Position numbers and translations under genes: made by a program. DNA of 24,237 nt from Lachnospiraceae bacterium (GTDB lineage Bacteria; Bacillota_A; Clostridia; Lachnospirales; Lachnospiraceae): positions 1 to 24,237 of the forward strand of contig SFGN01000039.1 of the NCBI GenBank assembly GCA_004556565.1. Reading direction: 5' to 3'. The notes beneath the pieces were generated by a model. The model did not search any database, was not told where the DNA came from, and saw only the letters and a list, made by a program, of their open reading frames with translations. Below are positions 1-8,150 of the stretch, in pieces (positions within the stretch are counted from its first letter, which is position 1; every line of letters begins with the position of its first letter).

Positions 1-99
1 TTGGTTACTTACATTATACATGAAATAGGGGGGTCATTGCTTTTTTATTTGCAAAAAGTGGTGAAATCCTTGAAAATATAAGGTTTTAAAGAAAAAAGG

Positions 100-115
100 C
101 TGTAAAACTTTACAG
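100..115. promoter_or_regulatory. Palindromic operator-like site upstream of the SLH protein gene
   Basis: CTGTAAA-AC-TTTACAG is a perfect 7-base inverted repeat with a 2-base centre, lying 27 bases before the start codon of the downstream gene. Its form resembles LacI/GalR-family operators such as the CcpA cre site, but the usual central CG is replaced by AC, so a cre assignment is doubtful. I see no convincing -35/-10 pair around it. It could also form a weak hairpin in the mRNA leader. Confidence 0.35.
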
Positions 116-142
116 TACCAAATTTATAAGGGAGGGAAAAAT

Positions 143-3100
143 ATGAAAAAAAGGCGATTATTTGCGGCGGCTATATCAGCTGTTCTTCTTTTCCAGACAG
201 TGAATGTGGCGGCGGTCGATACAATGCCGCAGGAAACAGAGGCAATCAGTTCAGATAAGCAGGTCATTGCTATAAAAGAGCCGGCAGCAGGAATGGTTAT
301 AAATGAGACTTCCGGTACAGATGATGTTATATCCGAATTTTCCGATACAAATGATGAGACGGATAATGTAAATCCCGGACTCACCGGAAATGCCCTGCCT
401 CTGGAGGAGGGTGCTGTTCAGTATAATAGTATTAGTACCAAATGTGAGCAGATTCCCTGTGAAAGCCTGGGCGGAATATATTTCCTGAATGGTACTGTAC
501 TGTCCTTTTATTCAGTGGAAACAAATGAAATCTCGCAGGTCTATTCGTTGGGAAGCTATTCTGACTGTTATGTGGCAAATAATAAATTGTATATCCTGAT
601 GTATAACTCAGATATCACAGTATATGATCTGATGACACAGACCGTTGATACCACGTTTCATTTTGAAAACTCAGCATCCGCAATCGGAGCAGATTCATTG
701 GGGAGAATATATCTGGCAGGTTCTTCTGACGAAAATCACATGATTTATCTTCTTTCAGCTTCAGGAGAAATTTTGTCGCAGGCTGTTTCTGAAGAGTCAA
801 TCTATAGTTTTTGCGGATTTGACAGCAGCAACGGGAACTTCTATGTTGAAAGTTATGACAATTGGATTTACTGGGGATATGATCATGATATGCATGCTCT
901 TAAGGCCGGAAATGTTACCGGAGACACGATCTCCTTTAATGAAACGATTTTGATGTATGTATGTCAGTCTTACTGGTATGAACGGCAGGGACAGGTCAGT
1001 ATGCTTGGCGACAGATATTTTTGTATTGACTCTACATTTTCTTCAGGCCTTAGCATATGGGATTCCGATCAATATGATCCGTCAGATCCAAGTGACACAG
1101 AAGTTGTTTTTCTTAGCCGGGATAATGAAGAAAGCGGGACGTTTGATTCAAAAGCCTGCGTAGGGACAAGGGCTGTTTACTGTGAAGGAACAAATTCTGT
1201 TATTGTATATAAAGATGAATCATCGATTGCGGAGTATGATATTTCAGCCGGGACAGAGATTGTGTCTGCCCGGACAGATTATCCGGTTTTCTCACTGATG
1301 AAATATGGAGACGGAATTGCGGCGATAGAAAAGTCTGGTAATAATTATTATTTTGAATACTTTTCATGGATTAGGGCGACCGAGGTACAAATTTATGGTG
1401 AAAAGTCTGAACTGACAGTGGGTAAAACCTTGCAGCTTTCAGCGGAAACAAACGGTACTTTGACAGAAGTATTTAGCTGGTCGAGCAGTAATCCTGAAAT
1501 CGCAAGTATTAATCAGCAGGGAGAAGTATTTGGCTGGAGTGAAGGCGATGCAACAATTACGGTGAGGACAAAGGGCGGGTTATCAGCGCAGTATGTCATC
1601 CGTGTGACAAAAGATTCTGCTTCCGATCCTGCACAAGGCGGTTCATCTGTAACGACCGGTGAGGAAAGTGATAATCAGTCAGACAACAATTATTCTGTAT
1701 GGAGCCAAACGGTAAATTCCTACCTTGTCCAGAATGAAGACGGTACACTGACAAGGATTGAGTATTCTGACAACAATCTTATAGTAGAAGTATATACGAT
1801 TGAAGGGCAGAAGTTAAGCAGCACAGCACTTCAGATGGAATCAGATTTATTCGGCGGCTTTTACAGCGGCAGAGACTATAATTATCTGGTATTTGGGGAA
1901 ACAAACAGTGAGGAAAGTGATGATGCCGAAGTAATCAGAATTGTCAGATATTCCAAAAACTATGAGAGAATTGATGCTCTTTCCATCAATGGCGCGAATA
2001 CATATATACCCTTTGATGCCGGTTCGCTTCGGATGACGGAAACCCAGGGAAAATTGTATATCCATACCTGCCATGAGATGTATGCCGAAACGGATGGTGT
2101 ACATCATCAGGCAAATATGACATTTGTAATTGATGAAGACAATATGAGCGTTGCGCAGTCATCTTATGATGTCATGAATATTGCCCAGGCAGGGTATGTG
2201 AGTCATTCATTTAACCAGTTTATCCAGACAGACGGCAGCTATATTTACCGGGTGGATCATGGAGATGCAAATCCAAGGGCTGTCTCCATAACAAAATGCA
2301 GAGTGGACGGTAATATTACAGATGTAACCTATACGCTTCCGATTTCTTTGGAAAATGTGATCGGATATAATCCTACCGGAGCTTCTGTAGGCGGTTTTGA
2401 ATTGTCATCCGAGAATTGTATGATTGCAGGTAATGCGGTTGATTATACGCAGGAATACGAAGACTGCTACGGTCAGCGAAATATATTTATAAGTATAACG
2501 GATAAAGAGCTTGAAAATTCAGTGACTGTCTGGCTTACACAATATGACGATACACAGGATATTAACGTTCATACACCGCATCTTGTCAAAATCGGCAGCA
2601 GTCAGTTCCTTGTAATGTGGGAAGAAGTAGATGGGAATGATAAAATCTGTACAAAAATGGTTACGATAGATGATGCCGGAAATCTCACCTCAGATATTAT
2701 CAGGACAGATATGCCGCTTTCAGATTGTAAGCCGATCATGTGCAGCGATGGTCTCATAAGATGGTATACGACGCAGAATGCTTCTCCGGTTATCTATGCT
2801 GTGAATCCTTTGAATTTAAAACCTTTGGCGTCAGAACCGGAACAGCCTGAGGAACCGGAACAGCCTGAAGAACCGGAGCAGCCTGAGGAACCGGAACAGC
2901 CTGAGGAACCGGAACAGCCGGAGAATCCGGAACAGCCACATCTTCCGTTTATAGATGTCGACAGGGAGACAGGAAGCTGGTATTATGACGAGGTTGAAAA
3001 TGTGTATGAAAGAAAACTGATGACCGGTAAAAGTGAAATTATATTTGCGCCGTATGAACCTCTTGCGAGAGCGCAGTTTGCAGTAATTCTGTATCGGATT

Positions 3101-3505
3101 GAGGGAAGTCCTTCTGTTTTATATACTTCCCGGTTCCCGGATGTGGGTCAGGAAATCTGGTACACAAATGCCGTGCTCTGGGCGAACAATGCCGGAATTA
3201 TTACCGGATATTCCAACACCGGATGTTTTGGCCCGGCAGACAAGATCAACCGTGAGCAAATGGCGGTCATGATGTACCGGTATGCCGGAATGAAGGGCTA
3301 TGACACCGGAATAAGGGTGGATTTTACCGGGTTTAAGGATGCCTCCGATGTCAATACTTTTGCACAGGAAGCGATGCAGTGGGCAGTCGGAACAGGAATC
3401 ATCACAGGAAAATATAATGGTACGATGCTGGATCCGCAGGGAAATGCAAGCCGTGCAGAATGTGCAATTATATTGACAAGATTTATGAATTATTACGGCA
3501 TATAA
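143..3505 (+). CDS. Secreted surface protein with Big_2 domain and three SLH domains
   Basis: Predicted 1120-residue exported protein held on the cell surface. The start is set by GGAGGG 6 bases before the ATG. Residues 1-24 form a signal peptide (MKKRR, hydrophobic core, VAA before VD). Residues about 60-410 and 515-890 hold repeated short beta-type segments rich in Tyr, Ser and Asp, reminiscent of a beta-propeller or WD-like fold, though I recognise no family. A bacterial Ig-like (Big_2) domain lies between them at about 411-491 (WSSSNPEIASI, GEVFGWSEGDATITV). A PEQPEE repeat linker (898-932) leads to three SLH domains at about 936-988, 997-1049 and 1063-1116, each with the F-x-D-V and R-x-x-x-A type positions. 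SLH domains bind pyruvylated or other secondary cell-wall polymers. The binding partner of the N-terminal part is unknown. It appears monocistronic: a strong terminator follows 9 bases after the stop. Confidence 0.85.
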   Translation: MKKRRLFAAAISAVLLFQTVNVAAVDTMPQETEAISSDKQVIAIKEPAAGMVINETSGTDDVISEFSDTNDETDNVNPGLTGNALPLEEGAVQYNSISTKCEQIPCESLGGIYFLNGTVLSFYSVETNEISQVYSLGSYSDCYVANNKLYILMYNSDITVYDLMTQTVDTTFHFENSASAIGADSLGRIYLAGSSDENHMIYLLSASGEILSQAVSEESIYSFCGFDSSNGNFYVESYDNWIYWGYDHDMHALKAGNVTGDTISFNETILMYVCQSYWYERQGQVSMLGDRYFCIDSTFSSGLSIWDSDQYDPSDPSDTEVVFLSRDNEESGTFDSKACVGTRAVYCEGTNSVIVYKDESSIAEYDISAGTEIVSARTDYPVFSLMKYGDGIAAIEKSGNNYYFEYFSWIRATEVQIYGEKSELTVGKTLQLSAETNGTLTEVFSWSSSNPEIASINQQGEVFGWSEGDATITVRTKGGLSAQYVIRVTKDSASDPAQGGSSVTTGEESDNQSDNNYSVWSQTVNSYLVQNEDGTLTRIEYSDNNLIVEVYTIEGQKLSSTALQMESDLFGGFYSGRDYNYLVFGETNSEESDDAEVIRIVRYSKNYERIDALSINGANTYIPFDAGSLRMTETQGKLYIHTCHEMYAETDGVHHQANMTFVIDEDNMSVAQSSYDVMNIAQAGYVSHSFNQFIQTDGSYIYRVDHGDANPRAVSITKCRVDGNITDVTYTLPISLENVIGYNPTGASVGGFELSSENCMIAGNAVDYTQEYEDCYGQRNIFISITDKELENSVTVWLTQYDDTQDINVHTPHLVKIGSSQFLVMWEEVDGNDKICTKMVTIDDAGNLTSDIIRTDMPLSDCKPIMCSDGLIRWYTTQNASPVIYAVNPLNLKPLASEPEQPEEPEQPEEPEQPEEPEQPEEPEQPENPEQPHLPFIDVDRETGSWYYDEVENVYERKLMTGKSEIIFAPYEPLARAQFAVILYRIEGSPSVLYTSRFPDVGQEIWYTNAVLWANNAGIITGYSNTGCFGPADKINREQMAVMMYRYAGMKGYDTGIRVDFTGFKDASDVNTFAQEAMQWAVGTGIITGKYNGTMLDPQGNASRAECAIILTRFMNYYGI
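2834..2938 (+). repeat. 18-bp in-frame tandem repeat encoding PEQPEE linker
   Basis: Nearly six copies of an 18-base unit (GAACCGGAACAGCCTGAG) encode EPEQPE repeats between the sensor-like part and the SLH domains. Copies differ at only one to three bases each and the last copy has Asn in place of Glu. Such Pro/Glu linkers are common spacers that span the cell wall. Near-identity of the copies implies recent expansion or contraction by slippage, so copy number may vary between strains. Confidence 0.9.
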
Positions 3506-3513
3506 AGTATAGG

Positions 3514-3550
3514 GCCGGAGCACGGAATAATCCGTGCCCGGCTTGTTTTT
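3514..3550 (+). terminator. Intrinsic terminator after the SLH gene
   Basis: GCCGG-A-GCACGGA, loop ATAA, TCCGTGC-CCGGC forms a 12-bp stem with one bulged A, followed by TTGTTTTT. It begins 8 bases after the stop codon. The hairpin overlaps a possible upstream GTG start (3534) of the next gene, which argues for the later ATG at 3570. Confidence 0.88.
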
Positions 3551-3569
3551 GAATGAGCGGAGTGGGGTT

Positions 3570-4424
3570 ATGGCAGAAAACGGAAAAAAAATAGGAATTG
3601 TCTGTTGTTCAAACGGAATGAAAAAGACAAATGTTGAAATTATAGAAAAATTAAAAAATGTGTTGCTTGAAATGGGGCTTCATCCGGTTTTCAGTGATTT
3701 TATTTATGAAAAAGACGGAGTGTTCAGCGGCACGGCAGGTGAGCGTGCCTGTGCACTGATGGAATTATATGAAAATGATGAGATAAAGAGTATTTTTGAC
3801 ATTTCGGGCGGAGATGTGGCGAACGGAATCCTCCCTTATCTTGATTATGAATGTATTGGAAAAAGTTCAAAGCTGTTCTGGGGTTACAGTGACCTGACGA
3901 CAGTTATCAATGCTATTTATGCAAAAACAGGAAAACCTTCGGTTTTATATCAGATCCGGAATCTGGTTTCCAGCCATAAAGTGCAGCAGACTGACGATTT
4001 TCGGAATACTGTATTAAATGGCAGAGATGATCTGTTTCAATTCAGATATCATTTCATTCAGAATAATGAAATGCACGGAATTGTGATTGGAGGAAATATC
4101 AGGTGTTTCCTCAAATTGGCCGGAACAGAATACATGCCGGATTTTAAGGATAAAATTCTTTTGTTAGAAAGCCGCGGCGGAACTGTCCCTCAGATGGAAA
4201 CATATTTAAGCCAGTTGAAGCAGCTGGGAGCGTTTGAACAGGCGGCCGGAGTTTTGCTTGGGACATTTTCACAGATGGAAGCGGAGCAATGTATTCCGAC
4301 TATGGAATCAATGATTCAATATTTTGTCCCGAAAAGGCTGCCTGTCGCGGTAACAAAAAATATCGGCCACGGCTCGGATTCAAAAGGAATTATGATAGGA
4401 AGCACGGCATTATTCCATGAATAG
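3570..4424 (+). CDS. LD-carboxypeptidase/MccF-like peptidase (family S66)
   Basis: Predicted 284-residue cytoplasmic serine peptidase of family S66, which includes LD-carboxypeptidases that trim murein tetrapeptides during recycling and MccF enzymes that cleave microcin C-like toxic nucleotide-peptides. The Ser-Glu-His triad is visible: Ser107 in GYSDLT, Glu200 in LESRGG and His267 in GHGSD. The N-terminal half carries the ISGGD turn expected after the first strand set. The ATG at 3570 has GGAG 7 bases upstream; a GTG at 3534 would add 12 residues but lies inside the preceding terminator. There is no signal peptide. The family is certain from the triad; the choice between murein recycling and detoxification is open. 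Its neighbour is a MATE exporter on the other strand. Confidence 0.85.
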   Translation: MAENGKKIGIVCCSNGMKKTNVEIIEKLKNVLLEMGLHPVFSDFIYEKDGVFSGTAGERACALMELYENDEIKSIFDISGGDVANGILPYLDYECIGKSSKLFWGYSDLTTVINAIYAKTGKPSVLYQIRNLVSSHKVQQTDDFRNTVLNGRDDLFQFRYHFIQNNEMHGIVIGGNIRCFLKLAGTEYMPDFKDKILLLESRGGTVPQMETYLSQLKQLGAFEQAAGVLLGTFSQMEAEQCIPTMESMIQYFVPKRLPVAVTKNIGHGSDSKGIMIGSTALFHE

Positions 4425-4457
4425 AATCATAGGACGGACTGCGGCTGTGAACAATTG

Positions 4458-5792
4458 TTATACACCATGACCGGTCTTTTCCTTTCCTTTTTTGTAAAAT
4501 ATCAGAGAAAGGGCAGTAGAAATGCTCCATCCGACCGGCCATGCACACCAGATTCCGACAGAACCGAAAAATCCGGCCAGTATCACTGCAAAGGTTACAC
4601 GCAGAATCAGATCGGTAAATGTTGAAATCATAAAATTTGTCATAAGGCCAGCCCCGCGGAGGATACCGTCTGTGATTAATTTAGAAGATACAATAAAGTA
4701 GCATGGCGAGAGAATGCATAAATATTGAATTCCGGTTCTTATGGCAATGTCTGTCGGCTCATCCATAAAGAGTCCCAGCATATATTTTCCGCCGAAGAAA
4801 TAAGCCAGAAAGAACGGAACTGTGATGATCCAGACCATTTTTAAACCGGCGCGAAAGCCCTGGTGGATTCGTTCCGGTTTCCCGGCACCGGTGTTCTGGG
4901 CAGTATAATTGGACATTCCGTTTCCTATGGTGGAAAATGATGTGATGACCAGATTATTCAATTTGACGGCCGCAGAGTAACCGGCGATAACACCGGAGCC
5001 AAAGCCGTTGATAACCCCCTGGATAATAATATTCCCGACAGAAATAAAACTTTGCTGCAAAATACTGGGGACAGCGATTACAAGTATTTTCTTCAGGATT
5101 CTCCAGGAAAAGAACTTATATTTCTCATCTGTTTTCACGGAAATGAGACGGCGGATTACTACAATCACGGAAAGCAGCGCACTGACACCCTGGCATAGAA
5201 ATGTCGCCCACGCTACACCTGCAATACCCATTCCAAATACTTTTACAAAAAGAATATCCACCAAAATATTTGAAGTAGAGGAGATTGCCAGGAAATAAAA
5301 CGGTGTTCTGGAATCCCCAAGTGCGGAGAATACACCGGTTGCAATGTTATAGAAGAACATAAACGGCAGTCCCCAGACATAAATATCCAGATAGAGCTTC
5401 GAGTCGTTGATTATATTTGCAGGTGTGTGAATCATCCCCAGCAGAAAGCCGGAACAGGTGAGTCCAATCAGCATGAGAACTGCACAAAGAGCTGCGGTGG
5501 AAATAAGCGTTGTAAAAATCGCTGTTTTCATATCGCCATATTTTCTGGCACCGAAAAACTGAGAAGTAATGACCGAGCAGCCGATATTGCATCCGAAAGC
5601 AAATGCAATAAAGATTAATGTGATTTCGTAGCTGTTGCCGACTGCAGCCAAAGCATTTTCTCCGATAAACTTACCGGCTACAAGACTGTCCGCAATATTA
5701 TACAATTGTTGAAAAATAACACTTCCGAATAATGGAAGACAATATCTCCATAATATCTGATTCGGATTGCCCACAGTTAAATCCTTGTTCAT
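4458..5792 (-). CDS. MATE family multidrug/cation antiporter
   Basis: Predicted 444-residue inner-membrane transporter with about 12 hydrophobic helices in two similar halves. MATE proteins export drugs or metabolites in exchange for Na+ or H+. The opening (LWRYCLPLFGSVIFQQLYNI), then VAGKFIGENALAAVGNS and the matching second-half segments, is typical of clostridial MATE proteins related to MepA/NorM. I chose the ATG at 5792 because AGGGGCG precedes it at a good distance and the protein then has normal family length; the open frame runs 47 codons further up, but these include promoter sequence. The gene converges on the S66 gene with only 33 bases between stops. Substrate unknown. Confidence 0.9.
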   Translation of the reverse strand: MNKDLTVGNPNQILWRYCLPLFGSVIFQQLYNIADSLVAGKFIGENALAAVGNSYEITLIFIAFAFGCNIGCSVITSQFFGARKYGDMKTAIFTTLISTAALCAVLMLIGLTCSGFLLGMIHTPANIINDSKLYLDIYVWGLPFMFFYNIATGVFSALGDSRTPFYFLAISSTSNILVDILFVKVFGMGIAGVAWATFLCQGVSALLSVIVVIRRLISVKTDEKYKFFSWRILKKILVIAVPSILQQSFISVGNIIIQGVINGFGSGVIAGYSAAVKLNNLVITSFSTIGNGMSNYTAQNTGAGKPERIHQGFRAGLKMVWIITVPFFLAYFFGGKYMLGLFMDEPTDIAIRTGIQYLCILSPCYFIVSSKLITDGILRGAGLMTNFMISTFTDLILRVTFAVILAGFFGSVGIWCAWPVGWSISTALSLIFYKKGKEKTGHGV

Positions 5793-5846
5793 TCTAATCG
5801 CCCCTTTATATATTATCATAAGTAAAACTCTCAAAAATCCACATGT

Positions 5847-5876
5847 ATTATAAAACTTTATATTTAAAAAAGTCAA
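5847..5876 (-). promoter_or_regulatory. Promoter of the MATE gene
   Basis: On the minus strand TTGACT, an 18-base AT-rich spacer and a perfect TATAAT lie about 55 bases upstream of the MATE start codon. The match to a sigma-A promoter is strong. It leaves an mRNA leader of roughly 45-50 bases, with no obvious regulatory fold. Confidence 0.75.
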
Positions 5877-5970
5877 TATACCGGTTTCGTGTAATGACTT
5901 TGCCGATAGTGTCACATTCACTGCCGGTTTCATATAGTATAAAGATTATAAAATTTCTGTGGAGGATTGC

Positions 5971-7041
5971 ATGAAAAAACGTGTACTTTCTATCCTCGCA
6001 GCCGTTGTTCTGGTTATAATGATGATTCCGGCGTGTTCTTCTAAGGACAGCACAGAAACATCATCCCGGCCGGTGACAGATGCGGACAAAACAGAGAATG
6101 CAGCCGAAAAAAATGAAGAGAAAACGAAACTGACAGAAGTGACATTGAATGAAGTTGCACATTCTATTTTCTACGCCCCGATGTATGTGGCAATTGAAGA
6201 GGGGTATTTTGAAGAGGAAGGGATCGAACTGACTCTGGTTACCGGATTCGGAGCCGACAAGACGATGACCGCGGTTCTATCCGGTGAAGCGGATATCGGA
6301 TTCATGGGATCGGAAGCATCCGTTTATACCTATAATGAAGGTGCAAATGATTATGTCGTCAACTTTGCACAGCTTACCCAGCGTGCCGGTAATTTCCTGG
6401 TCGCCCGCGAGAAAATGCCTGATTTCTCCTGGGAGGACCTGAAAGGAAGTACAGTACTGGGAGGACGAAAAGGCGGCATGCCGGAGATGGTATTTGAATA
6501 TATTTTGAAACAAAACGGAATTGATCCGGAAACGGACCTGGAAATCAACCAGAGTATAGATTTTGGCTCTACGGCGGCTGCGTTCGCTGAAAATCAAGGA
6601 GATTTTACGGTTGAATTTGAGCCGGGTGCTACAACCCTTGAATCGGAAGGCAAGGGCTATGTGGTTGCATCCCTCGGTGAAGACAGCGGCTATGTCCCGT
6701 ACACTGCATTTTCTGCGAAAATGAGCTATATTGAAGACAATCCGGAGATTATTCAGGGATTTGTAAATGCGCTACAGATGGGAATGGATTATGTACAGGG
6801 ACACAGTACGGAAGAGATTGCTGCAAAAATATCACCCCAGTTTCCGGAAACAGATCTGGAGACAATTACAAAAATCGTGACCAGATATTATGAACAGGAC
6901 ACCTGGAAATCGGACCTGATTTTTGAGAAAGAAAGCTTTGAGCTGCTGCAGGATATTCTGGAGAGCGCAGGAGAACTGGAAAAACGTGCTCCGTATGAAG
7001 AACTCGTAACTACGGAATTTGCAGAAAAAGCCGCAAGATAA
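5971..7041 (+). CDS. THI5/NMT1-like ABC transporter substrate-binding lipoprotein
   Basis: Predicted 356-residue solute-binding lipoprotein. The signal peptide ends in a lipobox (MIPAC) with the lipidated Cys at residue 22, followed by a charged linker to about residue 55. The mature part resembles the NMT1/THI5-SsuA-TauA binding-protein fold: FYAPMYVAIEEGYFEEEGIE at the start of domain 1, then SGEADIGFMGSEA, then the hinge region with GGRKGGMPEM. In bacteria this group includes ThiY (HMP-type pyrimidines) as well as aliphatic sulfonate and nitrate binders. The ATG at 5971 follows GGAGG by 5 bases; an in-frame GTG at 5959 would place the ribosome site inside the gene. No permease or ATPase gene is adjacent, so it is an orphan here. 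A thiamin-precursor role is suggested by the fold and by the thi operon 2 kb away, but no TPP riboswitch precedes it. Confidence 0.8.
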   Translation: MKKRVLSILAAVVLVIMMIPACSSKDSTETSSRPVTDADKTENAAEKNEEKTKLTEVTLNEVAHSIFYAPMYVAIEEGYFEEEGIELTLVTGFGADKTMTAVLSGEADIGFMGSEASVYTYNEGANDYVVNFAQLTQRAGNFLVAREKMPDFSWEDLKGSTVLGGRKGGMPEMVFEYILKQNGIDPETDLEINQSIDFGSTAAAFAENQGDFTVEFEPGATTLESEGKGYVVASLGEDSGYVPYTAFSAKMSYIEDNPEIIQGFVNALQMGMDYVQGHSTEEIAAKISPQFPETDLETITKIVTRYYEQDTWKSDLIFEKESFELLQDILESAGELEKRAPYEELVTTEFAEKAAR

Positions 7042-7074
7042 ACAGATATGTAAAATATGTCAGATAAGAACAGA

Positions 7075-7113
7075 ATCCCCGGATTATCCGTAAAACGGGT
7101 ATTTCCGGGGGAT
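7075..7113 (+). terminator. Hairpin after the binding-protein gene
   Basis: ATCCCCGGA...TCCGGGGGAT with an inner ATCCGT/ACGGGT pairing makes a long stem 34 bases after the stop codon. It is followed by ATATTTAAATTT rather than a clean T-run, so termination is likely but may be partial. Confidence 0.55.
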
Positions 7114-7239
7114 ATTTAAATTTAGAATGTTAAAAGACAGAGGCTTTTGGCAGCATTTCCCCCGTATTATTCATTTTCTTATGAAAAATTATTTACAAAT
7201 CGTTCAAATATGTATCACAATATTTACATAAACCGGAGA

Positions 7240-7325
7240 TATACTGTAGTTGTTCTTGAGAGAGAACACTTTTCATAAACTTTTTCCCCCTTATGAGTCA
7301 CAGGAATGTGACTCTTTCCTTTTTT
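7240..7325 (+). ncRNA. Possible short transcript ending in a terminator, no ORF
   Basis: A TATACT -10-like sequence at 7240-7245 (no good -35) is followed by TGTTCT-TGAGAG-AGAACA (7251-7268), a 6-bp hairpin, and then by a strong terminator hairpin at 7295. There is no gene between the previous terminator (7113) and this one, so the second terminator must end something: a transcript of about 75 bases, read-through from the lipoprotein gene, or a leader for the next gene. This is inference from layout only. Confidence 0.25.
7295..7325 (+). terminator. Intrinsic terminator upstream of the 103-residue gene
   Basis: GAGTCACA-GGAA-TGTGACTC is a perfect 8-bp stem with a 4-base loop, followed by TTTCCTTTTTT. 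It sits only 13 bases upstream of the extended -10 promoter of the next gene. Confidence 0.75.
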
Positions 7326-7334
7326 CTGGAATTT

Positions 7335-7343
7335 TGTTATAAT
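7335..7343 (+). promoter_or_regulatory. Extended -10 promoter of the 103-residue gene
   Basis: TGTTATAAT is a perfect extended -10 element (TGnTATAAT). No recognisable -35 hexamer is present at the usual distance, where the terminator's T-rich tail lies. The start codon is 56 bases downstream. Confidence 0.6.
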
Positions 7344-7398
7344 AGACGCGTTTTAGATGTGCTTTCAATAGATTTTCTTGTGAAAGGGGTTTTCCGTG

Positions 7399-7710
7399 AT
7401 GATCGATAAAAGACTGGTTCCCGTAAAAGGATTAAAAAAAGAACCTTTTTCCGGTTCTCATTTTGGTATGCGTTATTTTCTACAGGCAGATGAAAGTAAG
7501 GAGAATTTTTTTGCATATGTATATCCGGAACCGTGGTCTTTTGAAAATACGTCGGAAGAAGAAAGGATATCTGCATCGTTTCCGATTACAGAGGAAGGAA
7601 TGGATGCCGCTGTTGCATGGCTGTTTGAGATGTATGAGTCCCAAAAAGCAAAATGGCAGGAGGCAGAAAAGAACTGTATGCACATTGTATTAAACAAGGG
7701 ACAGGCATAA
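7399..7710 (+). CDS. Conserved-looking hypothetical protein, 103 residues
   Basis: A soluble, acidic protein of 103 residues that I do not assign to a named family. It has its own extended -10 promoter and an AAAGGGG ribosome site about 9 bases before the ATG; a GTG directly before the ATG is an equally possible start and adds one residue. The sequence has a compact alpha/beta look: an aromatic stretch with FFAYVYPEPWSFENT, then SFPITEEGMDAAVAWLFEMY and a charged C-terminal helix. No signal peptide or membrane segment is present. Codon use matches its neighbours and the frame is uninterrupted, so I take it to be real. Function unknown. Confidence 0.7.
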   Translation: MIDKRLVPVKGLKKEPFSGSHFGMRYFLQADESKENFFAYVYPEPWSFENTSEEERISASFPITEEGMDAAVAWLFEMYESQKAKWQEAEKNCMHIVLNKGQA

Positions 7711-8018
7711 AATGTGGTTACGGATTATTTTACTGTAATCAAAAATAAATGATTCGTTTATCCGATTTTAAAGATTTTTATGATTTATTCTGGTTTTGTA
7801 CACAACATCTTCACAATTGCCTGTTATTATATGATCATCTCAAAGAGATGTGCACATTCAGGAAGTTTGAAAAGATAGACAAACGTATCTTTCATCCCCT
7901 GACAGGAGATAACATACATAGAAGACAATGGCCGTATTTGCAGGTGACAGATGCAGCCATTGGACTTCGCCTAATTAATTTAGATTACTGACTTTTTGAT
8001 AGATTTTCTCTTTTCTCT
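7711..8018. other. Gene-poor stretch, no convincing coding
   Basis: About 300 bases with no gene I can support. A frame at 7749-7991 (+) is open for 80 codons but has no ribosome binding site and a composition unlike a folded protein. The stretch may be the remains of a decayed gene; it ends just before the hairpin at 8019. Confidence 0.4.
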
Positions 8019-8057
8019 GGGCTGTCGGCCAGCTGCCGGCAGCCCACTCCATTTTTT
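8019..8057 (+). terminator. GC-rich hairpin with T-tail
   Basis: GGGCTGTCGGC-CAGCT-GCCGGCAGCCC is an 11-bp stem with one G-T pair, followed by ACTCCATTTTTT. It reads as a plus-strand intrinsic terminator, but no plus-strand gene ends within 300 bases of it, which suggests either a lost gene or a non-coding transcript from the preceding stretch. Confidence 0.6.
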
Positions 8058-8088
8058 ATGAAGCCTTATTATTTGCAAAATGTAAAAC

Positions 8089-8132
8089 AACGCCACAGCA
8101 GAAAACCCGAAAGATTTTCCTGCTGTGGCGTT
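8089..8132 (-). terminator. Long perfect hairpin, probable second terminator for the DUF975 gene
   Basis: AACGCCACAGCAG pairs perfectly with CTGCTGTGGCGTT (13 bp), and the stem continues with AAAA/TTTT after one bulged G. On the minus strand it is followed by GTTTTACATTTT. It lies about 115 bases beyond the DUF975 stop. Confidence 0.55.
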
Positions 8133-8150
8133 CTGGTTGTCATACATATG

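Noticed and set aside
2834..2938. Regular repeats that could be taken for a CRISPR array
   Set aside because: They are contiguous 18-base in-frame codon repeats without spacers.
3119..3523. 134-codon minus-strand frame opposite the SLH domains
   Set aside because: Antisense shadow of a clearly coding region, with Cys/His-rich composition.
3534..3569. Upstream GTG start for the S66 peptidase
   Set aside because: It falls inside the stem of the preceding terminator and lacks a ribosome site.
5881..5931. Repeated CCGGTTTC and partial GTGTAATGAC/GTCACATTCAC symmetry upstream of the lipoprotein gene
   Set aside because: The symmetry is imperfect and does not match TPP or another riboswitch I know; kept only as a note.
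7749..7991. 80-codon open frame
   Set aside because: No ribosome site or promoter and unlikely composition.
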